A stretch of 64,000 nucleotides of DNA from Bosea sp. RAC05 (lineage in GTDB: Bacteria > Pseudomonadota > Alphaproteobacteria > Rhizobiales > Beijerinckiaceae), in NCBI RefSeq assembly GCF_001713455.1, contig NZ_CP016464.1, positions 433,501-497,500 on the forward strand, in the 5' to 3' direction. A program made the position numbers and the translations under genes. The notes beneath the pieces are model-generated. The model searched no databases, was not told where the DNA came from, and saw nothing but the letters and a program-made list of their open reading frames with translations. Numbering within the stretch: the stretch's first letter is position 1; each line of letters opens with the position of its first letter. This document shows, piece after piece, positions 45,433 to 54,985 of this stretch.

Positions 45433-45885
45433 ATGCGCCTCGCCCGTCTGACGCAACGCAAGCAATTCCTGGCGGCGGCCGATCGAGGCCGCCGTTTTCG
45501 TTCGTCCGCCTTCACCGTCCAGGTTCTCGACGGGCCGCAGCGCGCGGCCGGCGAGCAGCCTGAGCCGGATGGCCTGCGTCTCGGCCTCACCGCCTCGCGC
45601 AAGGTCGGCAACGCCGTCATCCGCAACCGCATCCGGCGGCGTCTGCGCGCGGCGGCCGAAAAGGCGTTCGAGGCACAGTCCGGCCGGCCCTGCGACATCG
45701 TGGTCGTGGCGCGGCCGGAGACGCTGACCGCCGATTTCGACATGCTGGTGAACGAGCTTGCGGTCGCGGTCGAGCGGGCGCGCCCGCAGGGCCAGGGGCG
45801 CAGGCCGCGCCCGGCCCCGGGTCCCGCGGCCGGCAAGACGCGGGGCAAGGGCGGCGATCGCCCGCCCGGCCCCCAGAACGACTGA
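45433..45885 (+). CDS. rnpA: Ribonuclease P protein component
   Basis: Supports the RNase P RNA in maturing tRNA 5' ends. 150 residues. [19 protein letters not shown], the RNA-binding box [11 protein letters not shown] and DIVVVARPE are conserved. A basic Pro/Gly/Arg-rich tail of about 35 residues extends beyond the usual ~115-120 and is probably disordered. It is downstream of rpmH and 44 bp before yidC. Confidence 0.95.
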   Translation: MRLARLTQRKQFLAAADRGRRFRSSAFTVQVLDGPQRAAGEQPEPDGLRLGLTASRKVGNAVIRNRIRRRLRAAAEKAFEAQSGRPCDIVVVARPETLTADFDMLVNELAVAVERARPQGQGRRPRPAPGPAAGKTRGKGGDRPPGPQND

Positions 45886-45929
45886 ATCCCCCGAGCCCGA
45901 CGCGGCGTCAGCGAGATCTGTTTCCGATC

Positions 45930-47813
45930 ATGATGAAAGAAGACAACCGCAACCTGCTTCTGGCGATCACGCTCTCCGTGGTCGTGCTGTTCGGCTGGCA
46001 GTACTTCTACGGCGTGCCGCAGATGGAAAAGCAGAAGCAGCTCGCGCAGCAGAACCAGCAGGCGCAGAGCCAGACGGCACCGGTGCCCGCACCGGGCAGC
46101 GCGCCGGCTCCGGCCGCCGTGCCCGGCCAGACCGTGGCGCCCGCCGTCGCCCCCGCGACCGGGGTGGCCCTGACCCGCGACCAGGCCCTGGCGCAGAGCC
46201 CGCGCGTGCGCATCGAGACGCCGAAGATCGCGGGCTCGATCGCCCTGACCGGCGCGCGCCTCGACGACGTCTCGCTCAAGGCCTACCGCGAGACGGTCGA
46301 TCCCAACAGCCCGATCATCGTCCTGCTTTCGCCGCTCGGCGGGCCCAACGGCTACTATTCCGATTTCGGCTGGGTCGCGGGCCCCGGCGCCGCGGTTTCG
46401 CTGCCGAACGCCAGCACCGTCTGGACCGCCGACGCCCAGGTCCTGACGCCGGCCAAGCCGCTGACCCTGACCTGGGACAATGGCCAGGGCCTGCTCTTCC
46501 GGCGCATCGTCACCATCGACGACAACGCGATGTTCCAGGTCAAGGACGAGGTCGAGAACAAGGGTGCCGCCGCCGTCACGCTGTTCCCCTATGCCCAGGT
46601 CGTCCGCCATGGCCGGCCGCCGACGCTCGGCTACTATGTTCTGCATGAAGGCCTGATCGGCGTCCTCGGTGAGCAGGGCCTGCAGGAGTTCACCTACGAC
46701 CATGTCGACAAGGAGCCGCTGCTCGCGCCGGGCACCAATGGCCGCGTCTGGAAGGACGTCACCGGCGGCTTCGTCGGCATCACCGACAAATACTGGGCGG
46801 CGACCGTCGTTCCCGACCAGTCGCGCAAATATGACGGCCGCTTCTCCTCGGTGCAGACCGGCGCGGCACGCACCTACCAAGCCGATTTCCTCGCCGAGGC
46901 CGTGACGCTGGCGCCCGGCGCCAGCGCGACGAGCACGGCCAAGCTTTTCGCCGGCGCCAAGGAAGTCGCCGCCATCAACGGCTATGAGCAGAATCTCGGC
47001 ATCAAGCGCTTCGACCTGCTGATCGACTGGGGCTGGTTCTACTTCATCACCAAGCCGATGTTCTTCCTGCTCGACTGGATCTACAAGCATGTCGGCAATT
47101 TCGGCATCGCCATCCTGATCGTCACGATGATCCTGAAGGGCGTCTTCTTCCCGCTCGCGAGCAAGTCCTACGCCTCGATGGCCAAGATGAAGGCGCTGCA
47201 GCCGGAAATGCTGGCGCTGCGCGAGCGCTATGCCGACGACAAGATGAAGCAGCAGCAGGCGCTGATGGAGCTGTACAAGACCCAGAAGATCAACCCGCTG
47301 GCCGGCTGCTGGCCGGTGCTGGTGCAGATCCCGGTGTTCTTCGCGCTCTACAAGATCCTGTTCATCACCATCGAGATGCGGCATGCGCCGTTCTTCGGCT
47401 GGATCCGCGACCTCGCGGCGCCGGACCCGACCTCGATCTTCAACCTGTTCGGCCTGCTGCCTTTCGCCGTGCCGGCCTTCCTGCTGATCGGCGCCTGGCC
47501 GATCCTGATGGGCATCACGATGTTCATCCAGATGAAGATGAACCCGGAGCCGCCGGACCCGATCCAGAAGATGATGTTCACCTGGATGCCGGTGTTCTTC
47601 ACCTTCCTGCTCGGCTCGTTCCCGGCCGGCCTGGTGATCTACTGGACCTGGAACAACCTGCTCTCGGTGCTGCAGCAGGGCTACATCATGCGGAAGTTCG
47701 GGGTGAAGATCGAGCTCTTCGACAACATCAAGGCGATGTTCGGCAAGAAGCCCGATCCCGCCGCGGCCGCCGCGCCCACCCCGGGCAAGCCTGCCAACAG
47801 CAACAAGAAGTGA
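45930..47813 (+). CDS. yidC: Membrane protein insertase YidC
   Basis: Inserts and folds inner-membrane proteins with or without SecYEG. 627 residues: an N-terminal membrane anchor ([19 protein letters not shown]), a Gln/Pro/Ala-rich linker, and a periplasmic beta-sandwich domain (about 85-360). Five C-terminal helices include [36 protein letters not shown] and [22 protein letters not shown] basic-ended tail finishes the protein. ATG 45930 and 45933 are adjacent alternatives. It follows rnpA in the usual order and ends with a hairpin terminator. Confidence 0.96.
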   Translation: MMKEDNRNLLLAITLSVVVLFGWQYFYGVPQMEKQKQLAQQNQQAQSQTAPVPAPGSAPAPAAVPGQTVAPAVAPATGVALTRDQALAQSPRVRIETPKIAGSIALTGARLDDVSLKAYRETVDPNSPIIVLLSPLGGPNGYYSDFGWVAGPGAAVSLPNASTVWTADAQVLTPAKPLTLTWDNGQGLLFRRIVTIDDNAMFQVKDEVENKGAAAVTLFPYAQVVRHGRPPTLGYYVLHEGLIGVLGEQGLQEFTYDHVDKEPLLAPGTNGRVWKDVTGGFVGITDKYWAATVVPDQSRKYDGRFSSVQTGAARTYQADFLAEAVTLAPGASATSTAKLFAGAKEVAAINGYEQNLGIKRFDLLIDWGWFYFITKPMFFLLDWIYKHVGNFGIAILIVTMILKGVFFPLASKSYASMAKMKALQPEMLALRERYADDKMKQQQALMELYKTQKINPLAGCWPVLVQIPVFFALYKILFITIEMRHAPFFGWIRDLAAPDPTSIFNLFGLLPFAVPAFLLIGAWPILMGITMFIQMKMNPEPPDPIQKMMFTWMPVFFTFLLGSFPAGLVIYWTWNNLLSVLQQGYIMRKFGVKIELFDNIKAMFGKKPDPAAAAAPTPGKPANSNKK

Positions 47814-47820
47814 CGGGCGA

Positions 47821-47843
47821 GGGCGGGGATTTCCCCGCCCTTT
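47821..47843 (+). terminator. Hairpin after yidC
   Basis: GGGCGGGG (47821-47828) pairs with CCCCGCCC (47833-47840) around ATTT, followed by only TTT. Probably a partial terminator, since the next gene starts 13 bp later. Confidence 0.55.
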
Positions 47844-47856
47844 GCCTTTGGTGCCG

Positions 47857-48483
47857 ATGCCGCTTCCCGATCCCCTCACGCGCCATCCCGTCCCCGGCTG
47901 GAAGGGCACCGCCTTCCTGAAGGCGATCGTCGATCACCCGCTGATCGAGGTCGGCGACTACAGCTACTATGACGACTCGCGCGGCCCCGAGCATTTCGTC
48001 GCCCGCTGCGTGCGCTACCATTTCGAGGATGTCGGGGACCGGCTGGTGATCGGCCGCTTCGTCGCGATCGCCCAGGGCGCGCAGTTCGTGATGAACGGGG
48101 CCAACCATCCCACTGGCGGCTTCTCGACCTATCCCTTCGCCCTCTTCGACGTCGAAGGCGCTCCGCCGCGTGCGCAGTGGCCGGGGCGCGGCGACATGGT
48201 CATCGGCCACGACGTCTGGATCGGCCGGGAGGCCGTGATCATGCCCGGCGTCACCATCGGTGACGGGGCGATCATCGGCACACGCGCGCAGGTGGTGAAG
48301 GACGTTCCGCCCTATGCGGTGGTCGCCGGCAATCCCGGCCGCGTCATGCGCATGCGCTTTCCCGCCGACGTCATCACCGAGCTGCTTGCGATCCGCTGGT
48401 GGGACTGGGACGCAGGGAAGATCGCCCGCAATATCGCCGCGATCGCGGGCGCCGACATCGACGCGCTGCGTCGGGCCGTGTAG
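47857..48483 (+). CDS. CatB/Vat-type hexapeptide O-acetyltransferase
   Basis: 208 residues from ATG 47857 (TTG 47842 and GTG 47851 are also in frame). The left-handed beta-helix repeats are visible: VIGRFVAIAQGAQFVMNGANH, MVIGHDVWIGREAVIMPGVTIGDGAIIGT and AVVAGNPGRVMRMRF, ending with IRWWDWD. These are the hallmarks of the xenobiotic acetyltransferase family, which moves acetyl from acetyl-CoA to a hydroxyl. Many members acetylate envelope or unknown substrates rather than antibiotics, so resistance should not be assumed. It is inserted between yidC and engB. Confidence 0.88.
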   Translation: MPLPDPLTRHPVPGWKGTAFLKAIVDHPLIEVGDYSYYDDSRGPEHFVARCVRYHFEDVGDRLVIGRFVAIAQGAQFVMNGANHPTGGFSTYPFALFDVEGAPPRAQWPGRGDMVIGHDVWIGREAVIMPGVTIGDGAIIGTRAQVVKDVPPYAVVAGNPGRVMRMRFPADVITELLAIRWWDWDAGKIARNIAAIAGADIDALRRAV

Positions 48484-48493
48484 GCGTAACGCC

Positions 48494-49159
48494 ATGACGA
48501 CCAGCGCCACCACCCCCTTCACCGACGACGAGATCGAATCCGCCCGCAAGCTCTTCGAGGGCCCCTGGGATTTCGTCTGGGCCTCGACCCATATCGACGA
48601 CCTGCCGCCCATGGTCGGCCAGGAGATCGCCTTTGCCGGCCGCTCCAATGTCGGCAAGTCGAGCCTGATCAACGCGGTGACCCGCCGCAACGCGCTGGCG
48701 CGGACCTCGCACACGCCGGGCCGCACGCAGCAGCTCAATTTCTTCCGCCAGGTCGGCGCGGACGAGCGGCTGACGATCGTCGACATGCCCGGCTACGGCT
48801 ATGCCGCCGTCGGCCGGGCCAAGGTCGCCGCCTGGACCAACCTGATCCACAACTACCTGCGCGGGCGGCCCAATCTGATGCGGGTCTATCTGCTGATCGA
48901 TGCCCGCCATGGTCTCAAGGACGTCGACAACGCCGTCCTCGAGACGCTCGACAAGGCGGCGATGTCCTACCAGGTCGTGCTGACAAAGGGCGATGCGCTC
49001 AAGAAGAGCGACCAGCAGTTCATGTGCGAGGCGACTTATGACGAGATCAAGCGCCGCCCGGCCGCCTTCCCCGAAGTGCTCCTGACCTCGAGCGAGACCG
49101 GCCTGGGCATCCCGGAACTGCGCGCCGCCGTCGGGCGTGTGCTGGCGGAGAGGGGCTGA
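48494..49159 (+). CDS. yihA: Ribosome biogenesis GTP-binding protein EngB (YihA/YsxC)
   Basis: Assists maturation of the 50S subunit. 221 residues from ATG 48494, 11 bp after the acetyltransferase stop. G1 GRSNVGKSSLINAV, G2 region TPGRTQQLNFF, G3 DMPGYGYA, G4 TKGD and G5-like SSETG are all present. A longer frame overlapping the acetyltransferase is rejected. Its location near yidC and argB is usual in Hyphomicrobiales. Confidence 0.95.
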   Translation: MTTSATTPFTDDEIESARKLFEGPWDFVWASTHIDDLPPMVGQEIAFAGRSNVGKSSLINAVTRRNALARTSHTPGRTQQLNFFRQVGADERLTIVDMPGYGYAAVGRAKVAAWTNLIHNYLRGRPNLMRVYLLIDARHGLKDVDNAVLETLDKAAMSYQVVLTKGDALKKSDQQFMCEATYDEIKRRPAAFPEVLLTSSETGLGIPELRAAVGRVLAERG

Positions 49160-49276
49160 GCCTCTGCCCGAAGGCGAAGGCCACCAAATCTTTACATCGG
49201 CCATGCAGGATGCCCGGCGTGCCGCGGCGACGGCCGGGGCATGACGACCCGGTGCCCCGGCTGGCTGGGGGCCTTC

Positions 49277-50509
49277 ATGACGATCCTGAACCGCATCCGT
49301 TCGTTGGCCGTGCTGCTGGCGACGACCTTGGTCGTTGCGGGGCCGGCCTCGGCCCAGCAGGCCTCTCCGGCCCCGGGTCAGACCGCGCCGGTCAGGGTGG
49401 CGTCGGGCGTCCAGTACGAGCTGATCGCGCGCTGGGATGTCGCCCGGCTCAACCAGATCCTGACCACCGACACGCCGAAATTCGCCGGGATCACCGTCAG
49501 CTACACCCCGGCGCGCAACGCCGTGAAGCTCTACCGCGTCACCTATCCGTCGGTGGTGCCCGAGCAGGGCAACCGGCCGATCTCGGCCACCGGGCTCCTC
49601 GCGGTGCCCGACACGGCGGAGACCGTCTTCCCGATGGTCTCCTACCAGCACGGCACGGTCTACGGAAAGGAACAGGTCCCCTCCTTCCCCGAGCAATCAC
49701 CCGAGACGCAGCTGATGATCGCCCAGTTCGCGGGCCAGGGCTATCTCGTCACCGGCGCCGACTATTTCGGCATGGGCGCCTCGAAGGAGCCGGAGGGCTA
49801 CCTCGTCAAGGGCAGCCACCAGCAGGCGACCTACGACATGGTCCTGGCCAGCCGCGCCGTGCTCGCCGATCTCAAGCTGTCGGACAGCAAGCTCTTCCTT
49901 AGCGGCTGGTCGCAGGGCGGCTTCGTCACGCTCGCCATGCTGGAGAAACTCGAGGCCGTCGGCATGCCGGTCAAGGCCGCGACCACCGCCAGCGCCCCGG
50001 CCGACGCCTTCGCCGCCTTCAACGGCTTCCTGAACTTCCCGCGCAAGATCGACGCGAGCTGGATCACGACGATCTTCATGCTGAACGTGTTCTCCTTCGA
50101 GAACTATCACAACATCCCCGGCCTCGCCCGTTCGCTCCTGACCGACGAGACCTACGAGATTTCGCGCAAGGCCTATTATCGCGAACCCTTCGATCCGGCC
50201 GCCGTGCCGACCGATCTGCGCAAGCTGATCCGGCCGGAGTATTTCGAAGCCCAGTTCTTCGCCAACTCGGCCTATGGCCGGCTCGTGGCTGAGACCAGCG
50301 CCTATCGCTGGGTGATCAAGACCCCGGTGCGGACCTATTACGGGCTGACCGACGAGGCGATCCGCATCGAGATCGGCCAGTTGCCGATGACCTATCAAAA
50401 GGCGATCGGCAACGACAAGGTCGAGGCCGTCCCGACCGGCGACACCAGCCATCGCGGCACCTTCGCCACGGCCGTGCCGCAGTGGAAGGCCTGGTTCGAC
50501 GCGCAGTGA
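49277..50509 (+). CDS. Secreted alpha/beta hydrolase (lipase/esterase-like)
   Basis: 410 residues with a signal peptide (IRSLAVLLATTLVVAGPASA-QQ) from ATG 49277, preceded by GGGGG; ATG 49241 would add 12 residues before it. The nucleophile elbow is LSGWSQGGFV (G-x-S-x-G). GLLAVPDTAETVFPMVSYQHGTV and a C-terminal GDTSHRGTF region supply the likely His. It resembles secretory lipase-type hydrolases. Substrate unknown; extracytoplasmic. It is a single gene between engB and the ATPase gene. Confidence 0.85.
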   Translation: MTILNRIRSLAVLLATTLVVAGPASAQQASPAPGQTAPVRVASGVQYELIARWDVARLNQILTTDTPKFAGITVSYTPARNAVKLYRVTYPSVVPEQGNRPISATGLLAVPDTAETVFPMVSYQHGTVYGKEQVPSFPEQSPETQLMIAQFAGQGYLVTGADYFGMGASKEPEGYLVKGSHQQATYDMVLASRAVLADLKLSDSKLFLSGWSQGGFVTLAMLEKLEAVGMPVKAATTASAPADAFAAFNGFLNFPRKIDASWITTIFMLNVFSFENYHNIPGLARSLLTDETYEISRKAYYREPFDPAAVPTDLRKLIRPEYFEAQFFANSAYGRLVAETSAYRWVIKTPVRTYYGLTDEAIRIEIGQLPMTYQKAIGNDKVEAVPTGDTSHRGTFATAVPQWKAWFDAQ

Positions 50510-50527
50510 GGCGACGAGACGGGTTCC

Positions 50528-51295
50528 ATGAGAGGATCGCGACCCACCCGTCTGCCGGCCCCTTTCCTCAAGCGCGTCTGGCTCGATGACGCGCACGCGT
50601 ACGACCGGGCCGCCTATCCCTTCTGCCTGCCGCTGTTTGCCAAGGGCTTCGAACTGAGCTTCGACCGCGCGATCACGATTATCGTCGGCGAGAACGGCAC
50701 GGGTAAATCCACGTTGCTGGAAGGCATCGCCGCGCTCGCCGGCTACGACGAGGCGGGCGGCGGCAAGGGCTACCGCCCGGTTGATCACAGCCGCGCCGTC
50801 GAGGCGATGGGCGGCTCGCTCGGTGGCGCTCTGCGCGCGAGCTGGCTGCCCAAGATCACCAGCGGCTGGTTCTTCCGGGCCGAGAGCTTTTTCTCGGTGG
50901 CGCGCTATCTCGACGAGGCGGCGTTGGACGATCCCATGAGGCCGCCGCCCCCGGACTTTCTGTCCCATTCCCACGGCGAGGGTTTTCTGCGCTTCTTCGA
51001 GGAGCGCTGCAGGCGGCAGGGCTTCTTCATCTTCGACGAGCCGGAATCGGCACTGTCGCCGGCCCGTCAGATGACGTTCCTCAGGCTGTTGCAGCAGATC
51101 GAGCGGGCGGGGCACACACAGGTGATCATGGCGACCCATTCTCCGATGCTGATGGCGTTTCCCGGAGCGCGCCTGCTCGGCCTGTCGAAGTACGGGCTGG
51201 ATCCCATCGCGCTGGAGGACACCGCCCATTTCCGCATCATGCGTGAGTTTTGTGCCGATCCCGCCGGGTTCGTCGAACTCGCGATCGAGGATTGA
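50528..51295 (+). CDS. ABC-type AAA ATPase (stand-alone)
   Basis: 255 residues with no membrane segment. Walker A GENGTGKST (54-62), an ABC-like signature SHSHGEGFLRFF near 146-157, Walker B FFIFDEPESALSP and a His switch MATHSPML. It belongs to the predicted ATPase family (AAA_21/AAA_23 type) rather than a transporter. It overlaps nothing, but the following DUF423 gene starts 1 bp after its stop, so they are co-transcribed. Function unknown. Confidence 0.85.
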   Translation: MRGSRPTRLPAPFLKRVWLDDAHAYDRAAYPFCLPLFAKGFELSFDRAITIIVGENGTGKSTLLEGIAALAGYDEAGGGKGYRPVDHSRAVEAMGGSLGGALRASWLPKITSGWFFRAESFFSVARYLDEAALDDPMRPPPPDFLSHSHGEGFLRFFEERCRRQGFFIFDEPESALSPARQMTFLRLLQQIERAGHTQVIMATHSPMLMAFPGARLLGLSKYGLDPIALEDTAHFRIMREFCADPAGFVELAIED

Positions 51296-51296
51296 G

Positions 51297-51665
51297 ATGA
51301 CCGCCGCCAGGATCCATCTCGTTCTCGCCGCCCTGATGGGGCTGGCCGGCGTCGCGCTGCTCGCCGCCGCCGCCCATGTCACGGGCACGACCAACGTCCA
51401 GACCGCCGGCCAGATGCTGCTGTTCCATGCCTCGCTGGTCTTCGGCGCCACCGCCGCTCGCAAGGCCGGCTTCCTCTCCGATCTCATGGCGCGCATCGCG
51501 CTTTCGCTGATCGTCGCGGGCGTGGCGCTCTTCGCGGCCGATCTGTCGCGACGCGGGTTTGCCGGCGAGGCGCTGTTCCCGCGCGCCGCGCCGATCGGCG
51601 GCTTCGGGATGCTGGGCGGCTGGCTGCTGCTGGCGCTGTCGGCGCTGTTCGCGAAGCGGAGCTGA
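51297..51665 (+). CDS. DUF423 family small membrane protein
   Basis: 122 residues with four membrane helices: [55 protein letters not shown] and [18 protein letters not shown]. This matches DUF423/YgdD-type membrane proteins. ATG 51297 directly follows the ATPase stop (TGAG-ATG), with GAGGATTGAG as ribosome site inside the previous gene. Function unknown. Confidence 0.85.
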   Translation: MTAARIHLVLAALMGLAGVALLAAAAHVTGTTNVQTAGQMLLFHASLVFGATAARKAGFLSDLMARIALSLIVAGVALFAADLSRRGFAGEALFPRAAPIGGFGMLGGWLLLALSALFAKRS

Positions 51666-51744
51666 CGCTTCCTCCCCACCCGATTGTCCGCTAGAAGCCG
51701 CACCCGGCGCGGAAGCCTGGCGCGCCGTCGCGGAGCCTCGACCG

Positions 51745-52644
51745 ATGATCAATCCCGCCGCCCATCTGACGCCGTCGCAATCGGCCGACCTGCTGGTCCA
51801 GGCGCTGCCGCACATGCAGCGCTACGACCAGGAGATCATCGTGATCAAATATGGCGGCAACGCCATGGGCGATGCTGCGACCGCCGAGGACTTCGCCGAG
51901 GACATCGTCCTGCTCGAGCAGTCCGGCCTGAAGCCGGTCGTCTGCCATGGCGGCGGCCCGCAGATCGCGGCGATGCTGAAGAAGCTCGGCATCCAGTCGG
52001 AGTTCAAGCAGGGCCTGCGCGTCACCGACGCGGCGACCGTCGACGTCGTCGAGATGGTCCTGGCCGGTTCGGTCAACAAGGAGATCGTCGGCTACATTTC
52101 GCGCGAGGGCGGCAAGGCGATAGGCCTGTGCGGCAAGGACGGCAACATGGTCACCGCCCGCAAGGTGACCCGCACCATCGTCGATCCCGATTCCAAGATC
52201 GAGGAGGTGCTCGATCTCGGCTTCGTCGGCGAGCCGGAGAAGGTCGATACCTCGGTGCTCGATTCGGTGCTCAAGGCCGAGTTGATTCCGGTTCTCGCCC
52301 CGGTCTGCGCGGCGGCCGACGGCCAGACCTACAATGTCAACGCCGACACCTTCGCGGGCGCCATCGCGGGCGCGCTGAACGCCAAGCGTCTGCTGCTCTT
52401 GACCGACGTGCCCGGCGTCCTGACCAAGGACAAGGTGCTGATCCCCGAACTGACGGTCGAGGAATGCCGCCGCCTGATCGCCGACGGCACCATCTCCGGC
52501 GGCATGATCCCGAAGATCGAGACCTGCATCTACGCGCTCGAAAAGGGCGTCGAGGCGGTGGTCATCCTCGACGGCAAGGTGCCGCATGCGGTGCTGATCG
52601 AGCTCTTCACCGACACCGGCTCGGGCACGATCATCCGGCGTTAA
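51745..52644 (+). CDS. argB: Acetylglutamate kinase
   Basis: Phosphorylates N-acetyl-L-glutamate in arginine synthesis. 299 residues. [11 protein letters not shown] near the N-terminus, the substrate motif [14 protein letters not shown], and [11 protein letters not shown] with [10 protein letters not shown] at the C-terminal ATP site are conserved. The N-terminal ~25-residue helix ([17 protein letters not shown]) is characteristic of arginine-sensitive hexameric enzymes, so feedback inhibition is likely. ATG 51745; longer frames overlap DUF423. It is followed by a palindromic repeat. Confidence 0.96.
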   Translation: MINPAAHLTPSQSADLLVQALPHMQRYDQEIIVIKYGGNAMGDAATAEDFAEDIVLLEQSGLKPVVCHGGGPQIAAMLKKLGIQSEFKQGLRVTDAATVDVVEMVLAGSVNKEIVGYISREGGKAIGLCGKDGNMVTARKVTRTIVDPDSKIEEVLDLGFVGEPEKVDTSVLDSVLKAELIPVLAPVCAAADGQTYNVNADTFAGAIAGALNAKRLLLLTDVPGVLTKDKVLIPELTVEECRRLIADGTISGGMIPKIETCIYALEKGVEAVVILDGKVPHAVLIELFTDTGSGTIIRR

Positions 52645-52653
52645 GGCCTTTCT

Positions 52654-52747
52654 CGTCATGGTCGGGCTTGTCCCGACCATCCACGTCTTCCATGTGTCGA
52701 GCGCTACGACCAAGACGTGGATGCTCGCCACAAGGGCGAGCATGACG
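52654..52747. repeat. Palindromic intergenic repeat element (B)
   Basis: 94 bp between argB and the nucleotidase gene. Hairpin GGTCGGG-CTTGT-CCCGACC, long-range pairing CCACGTCTT with AAGACGTGG, hairpin CTCGCC-ACAAG-GGCGAG, all enclosed by CGTCAT and ATGACG. It is a compound palindrome probably present in many copies in the genome, and may also end argB transcription. Confidence 0.7.
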
Positions 52748-52828
52748 CGTGCGTCCGAACGGCGCCCCGCGTTAACCGCTAGCAGAACTCTTGCATGTCA
52801 GGCTCGGCTCGCCACATGAGTCCGTCCT

Positions 52829-53554
52829 ATGAACACGCACGCTGCCATTCCCGTTGCGACCCCTCCGCTTCAGCGGGAGGCCTTCGCGCATGTCGACCAC
52901 TGGGTGTTCGACCTCGACAACACGCTCTACTCGCATGAGTGCCAGGTCTGGCCGCAGGTCAATCAGCGGATCACCCTGTTCCTGCAGGAGCTGTTCGGCC
53001 TCGATGGCCTCTCCTCGCATGCCCTGCGGAACTACTATTACCATCGCTATGGCACGACCCTGAACGGCCTGATGGTCGAGCATGGCGTCGAGCCCGACGA
53101 TTTCCTCGACTTCGCCCATGACGTCGACCTCAGCCTGCTCGAGCCCGATCCGGCCCTGGGCGCGGCGATCGCGGCCCTGCCCGGCCGGAAGCTGATCCTG
53201 ACCAACGGGTCGGTCGCCCATGCCCGCAACGTCGCCGGCAAGCTCGGCATCATCGAGCATTTCGAGGATGTCTTCGACATCGTCGCGGCGGGCTTCACGC
53301 CCAAGCCGGAACGCTCGACCTATGAACTGTTCCTCGCCAAGCATGCCGTCGATCCCGGCCGCGCCGCGATGTTCGAGGACATCGAGAAGAACCTGCTGGT
53401 CCCCAGCGCCATGGGCATGAAGACGGTCCTGATCATCCCGCAGACGCCCGATCCGTTTCGCGAAGCCTGGGAGCAGGCGGCGGTCGAGGCCGGCCATGTC
53501 CACCATGTGACATCAGATCTGACGGGCTTCCTGACGCCACTGGCCCGCGGATAG
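52829..53554 (+). CDS. HAD-family pyrimidine 5'-nucleotidase
   Basis: 241 residues. HAD motif I FDLDNTLYS (Asp28, Asp30), motif II LTNGS, the Lys of FTPKPERSTYE, and motif III FEDIEKNLLVP. The SDT1/pyrimidine 5'-nucleotidase subgroup signature is the DNTLY motif with a helical cap. It dephosphorylates UMP/CMP-type nucleotides or modified ones. It is transcribed alone after the repeat element. The exact substrate is inferred from family only. Confidence 0.9.
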   Translation: MNTHAAIPVATPPLQREAFAHVDHWVFDLDNTLYSHECQVWPQVNQRITLFLQELFGLDGLSSHALRNYYYHRYGTTLNGLMVEHGVEPDDFLDFAHDVDLSLLEPDPALGAAIAALPGRKLILTNGSVAHARNVAGKLGIIEHFEDVFDIVAAGFTPKPERSTYELFLAKHAVDPGRAAMFEDIEKNLLVPSAMGMKTVLIIPQTPDPFREAWEQAAVEAGHVHHVTSDLTGFLTPLARG

Positions 53555-53633
53555 TCCGCGCTCGCCAGCCCCCGCCGGTTGTACGAGAGATTCCTTCTCC
53601 TTTACGGGCCGGCCACAGGATGATACGCCGATG

Positions 53634-53649
53634 GTTCGTTAAAACGAAC
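53634..53649. promoter_or_regulatory. Perfect hairpin/inverted repeat in the metZ leader
   Basis: GTTCGT (53634-53639) and ACGAAC (53644-53649) around TAAA, 18 bp before the metZ ATG. It could be a repressor operator or a leader hairpin. The SAM-II riboswitch core is not recognisable here. Confidence 0.45.
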
Positions 53650-53666
53650 GCTTCGGAGTTTCTATC

Positions 53667-54863
53667 ATGTCGGCAAACCCGGGCGACGTCGCCGGCCTTC
53701 ATCCCGAGACGCGTCTCGTCCATGCCGGCACGCTGCGCTCGCAGTTCGGCGAGACCTCCGAGGCGCTCTTCCTGACCCAGGGCCATGTCTATGACAGCGC
53801 CGAGCAGGCCGAGGCACGCTTCCTGAACAAGGATCCGGGCTTCCAGTACGCCCGCTTCTCGAACCCCACCGTCGCCATGCTGGAGGCCCGCATGGCCGCC
53901 TTCGAGGGGGCGGAAGCCTGCCGCGCGACCGCGACCGGCATGGCCGCCGTCACCGCCGCGATCATGGGGCAGGTGCGCCAGGGCGACCATGTCGTGGCGG
54001 CCCGGGCCCTGTTCGGCTCCTGCCGCTATGTCGTCGAGGAGCATCTGCCGCGCTATGGCGTGACCTCGACGCTGGTCGACGGCACCGACCTCGTGGCCTG
54101 GCGCGAGGCCGTGACGCCGCAGACCAAGGTGTTCTTCCTCGAGAGCCCGTCCAACCCGACGCTCGAGGTCATCGACATCGCGGCCGTTGCCGCGCTGGCC
54201 AAGGAGGTCGGTGCGACGCTCGTCGTCGACAACGTCTTCGCCACGCCGCTCTACCAGCGCCCGCTGCAACTCGGCGCCGATTGCGTGGTCTACTCGGCGA
54301 CCAAGCACATCGACGGGCAGGGCCGCTGTCTGGGCGGGCTGATCCTCGCCTCGCAGGCCTTCATCGAGACCCATGTCCAGACCTTCCTGCGCCAGACCGG
54401 CCCGGCGATCTCGCCCTTCAACGCCTGGGTGATGCTGAAGGCGCTGGAGACCCTGCCGCTGCGCGTGCGCCAGCAGGCGCACAATGCCGCGATCGTGGCG
54501 GAATGGCTCGCCGGCCGCCCCGGCCTGTCGCGCGTCATCTTTCCGGGCGCGAAGAACCATCCGCAGGCCGAGATCATCGCCCGCCAGATGACCGGCCCGT
54601 CGACGCTGGTCGCCTTCGAGGTGGACGGCGGCAAGGAGGCCGCCTTCCGCTTTCTGAATGGGCTGAAGCTGATCCGCATCTCCAACAATCTCGGCGACGC
54701 CAAGAGCCTGATCGTTCACCCCGCGACGACGACGCATCAGCGCTTCAGCCCCGAGATCCGGGCGAGCATGGGCATCTCGGACGGGCTGATCCGCCTCTCC
54801 GTCGGCCTGGAGCATGCCGACGATCTCGTCGCCGATCTGGAGCGGGCGCTCGCGGGGGTGTGA
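53667..54863 (+). CDS. metZ: O-succinylhomoserine sulfhydrylase
   Basis: Makes homocysteine from O-succinylhomoserine and sulfide in methionine synthesis, using PLP. 398 residues. The PLP lysine is about residue 213 in YSATKHIDGQGR. QYARFSNPT and FLESPSNPTLEV are cofactor and substrate motifs of the Cys/Met-metabolism family. The HIDGQGR-type sequence is characteristic of MetZ rather than cystathionine beta-lyase or gamma-synthase. ATG 53667 is preceded by GGAG 9 bases away. Confidence 0.93.
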   Translation: MSANPGDVAGLHPETRLVHAGTLRSQFGETSEALFLTQGHVYDSAEQAEARFLNKDPGFQYARFSNPTVAMLEARMAAFEGAEACRATATGMAAVTAAIMGQVRQGDHVVAARALFGSCRYVVEEHLPRYGVTSTLVDGTDLVAWREAVTPQTKVFFLESPSNPTLEVIDIAAVAALAKEVGATLVVDNVFATPLYQRPLQLGADCVVYSATKHIDGQGRCLGGLILASQAFIETHVQTFLRQTGPAISPFNAWVMLKALETLPLRVRQQAHNAAIVAEWLAGRPGLSRVIFPGAKNHPQAEIIARQMTGPSTLVAFEVDGGKEAAFRFLNGLKLIRISNNLGDAKSLIVHPATTTHQRFSPEIRASMGISDGLIRLSVGLEHADDLVADLERALAGV

Positions 54864-54878
54864 GCACCAAGTGCAAAG

Positions 54879-54910
54879 CGTCATTCTCGGGTCTGCGCCC
54901 GAGCATGACG
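54879..54910. repeat. Short palindromic repeat element (C)
   Basis: CGTCAT-t-CTCGGG-tctgcg-CCCGAG-c-ATGACG, a near-perfect 32-bp palindrome between metZ and hisB. It shares the CGTCAT/ATGACG ends of elements A and B. Confidence 0.65.
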
Positions 54911-54985
54911 AGCCTGGCCTCGGCCATGGCCTTCCCGCCGGCCTCCTGCTAAAGCCTCGCGCATTGTCCGATCAACGAGGCCGTC

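Noticed and set aside
44877..47909. 1010-residue minus-strand reading frame across rpmH, rnpA and yidC
   Set aside because: It is antisense to three certain genes, has an Arg/His/Asp/Gly-biased composition typical of high-GC antisense frames, and shows no recognisable domain.
47857..48483. Antibiotic resistance acetyltransferase (Vat/CatB)
   Set aside because: The fold family matches, but chromosomal members in environmental bacteria commonly have other substrates and nothing nearby suggests resistance.
53555..53666. SAM-II riboswitch upstream of metZ
   Set aside because: Expected from the gene and lineage, but the conserved pseudoknot core could not be found by eye.
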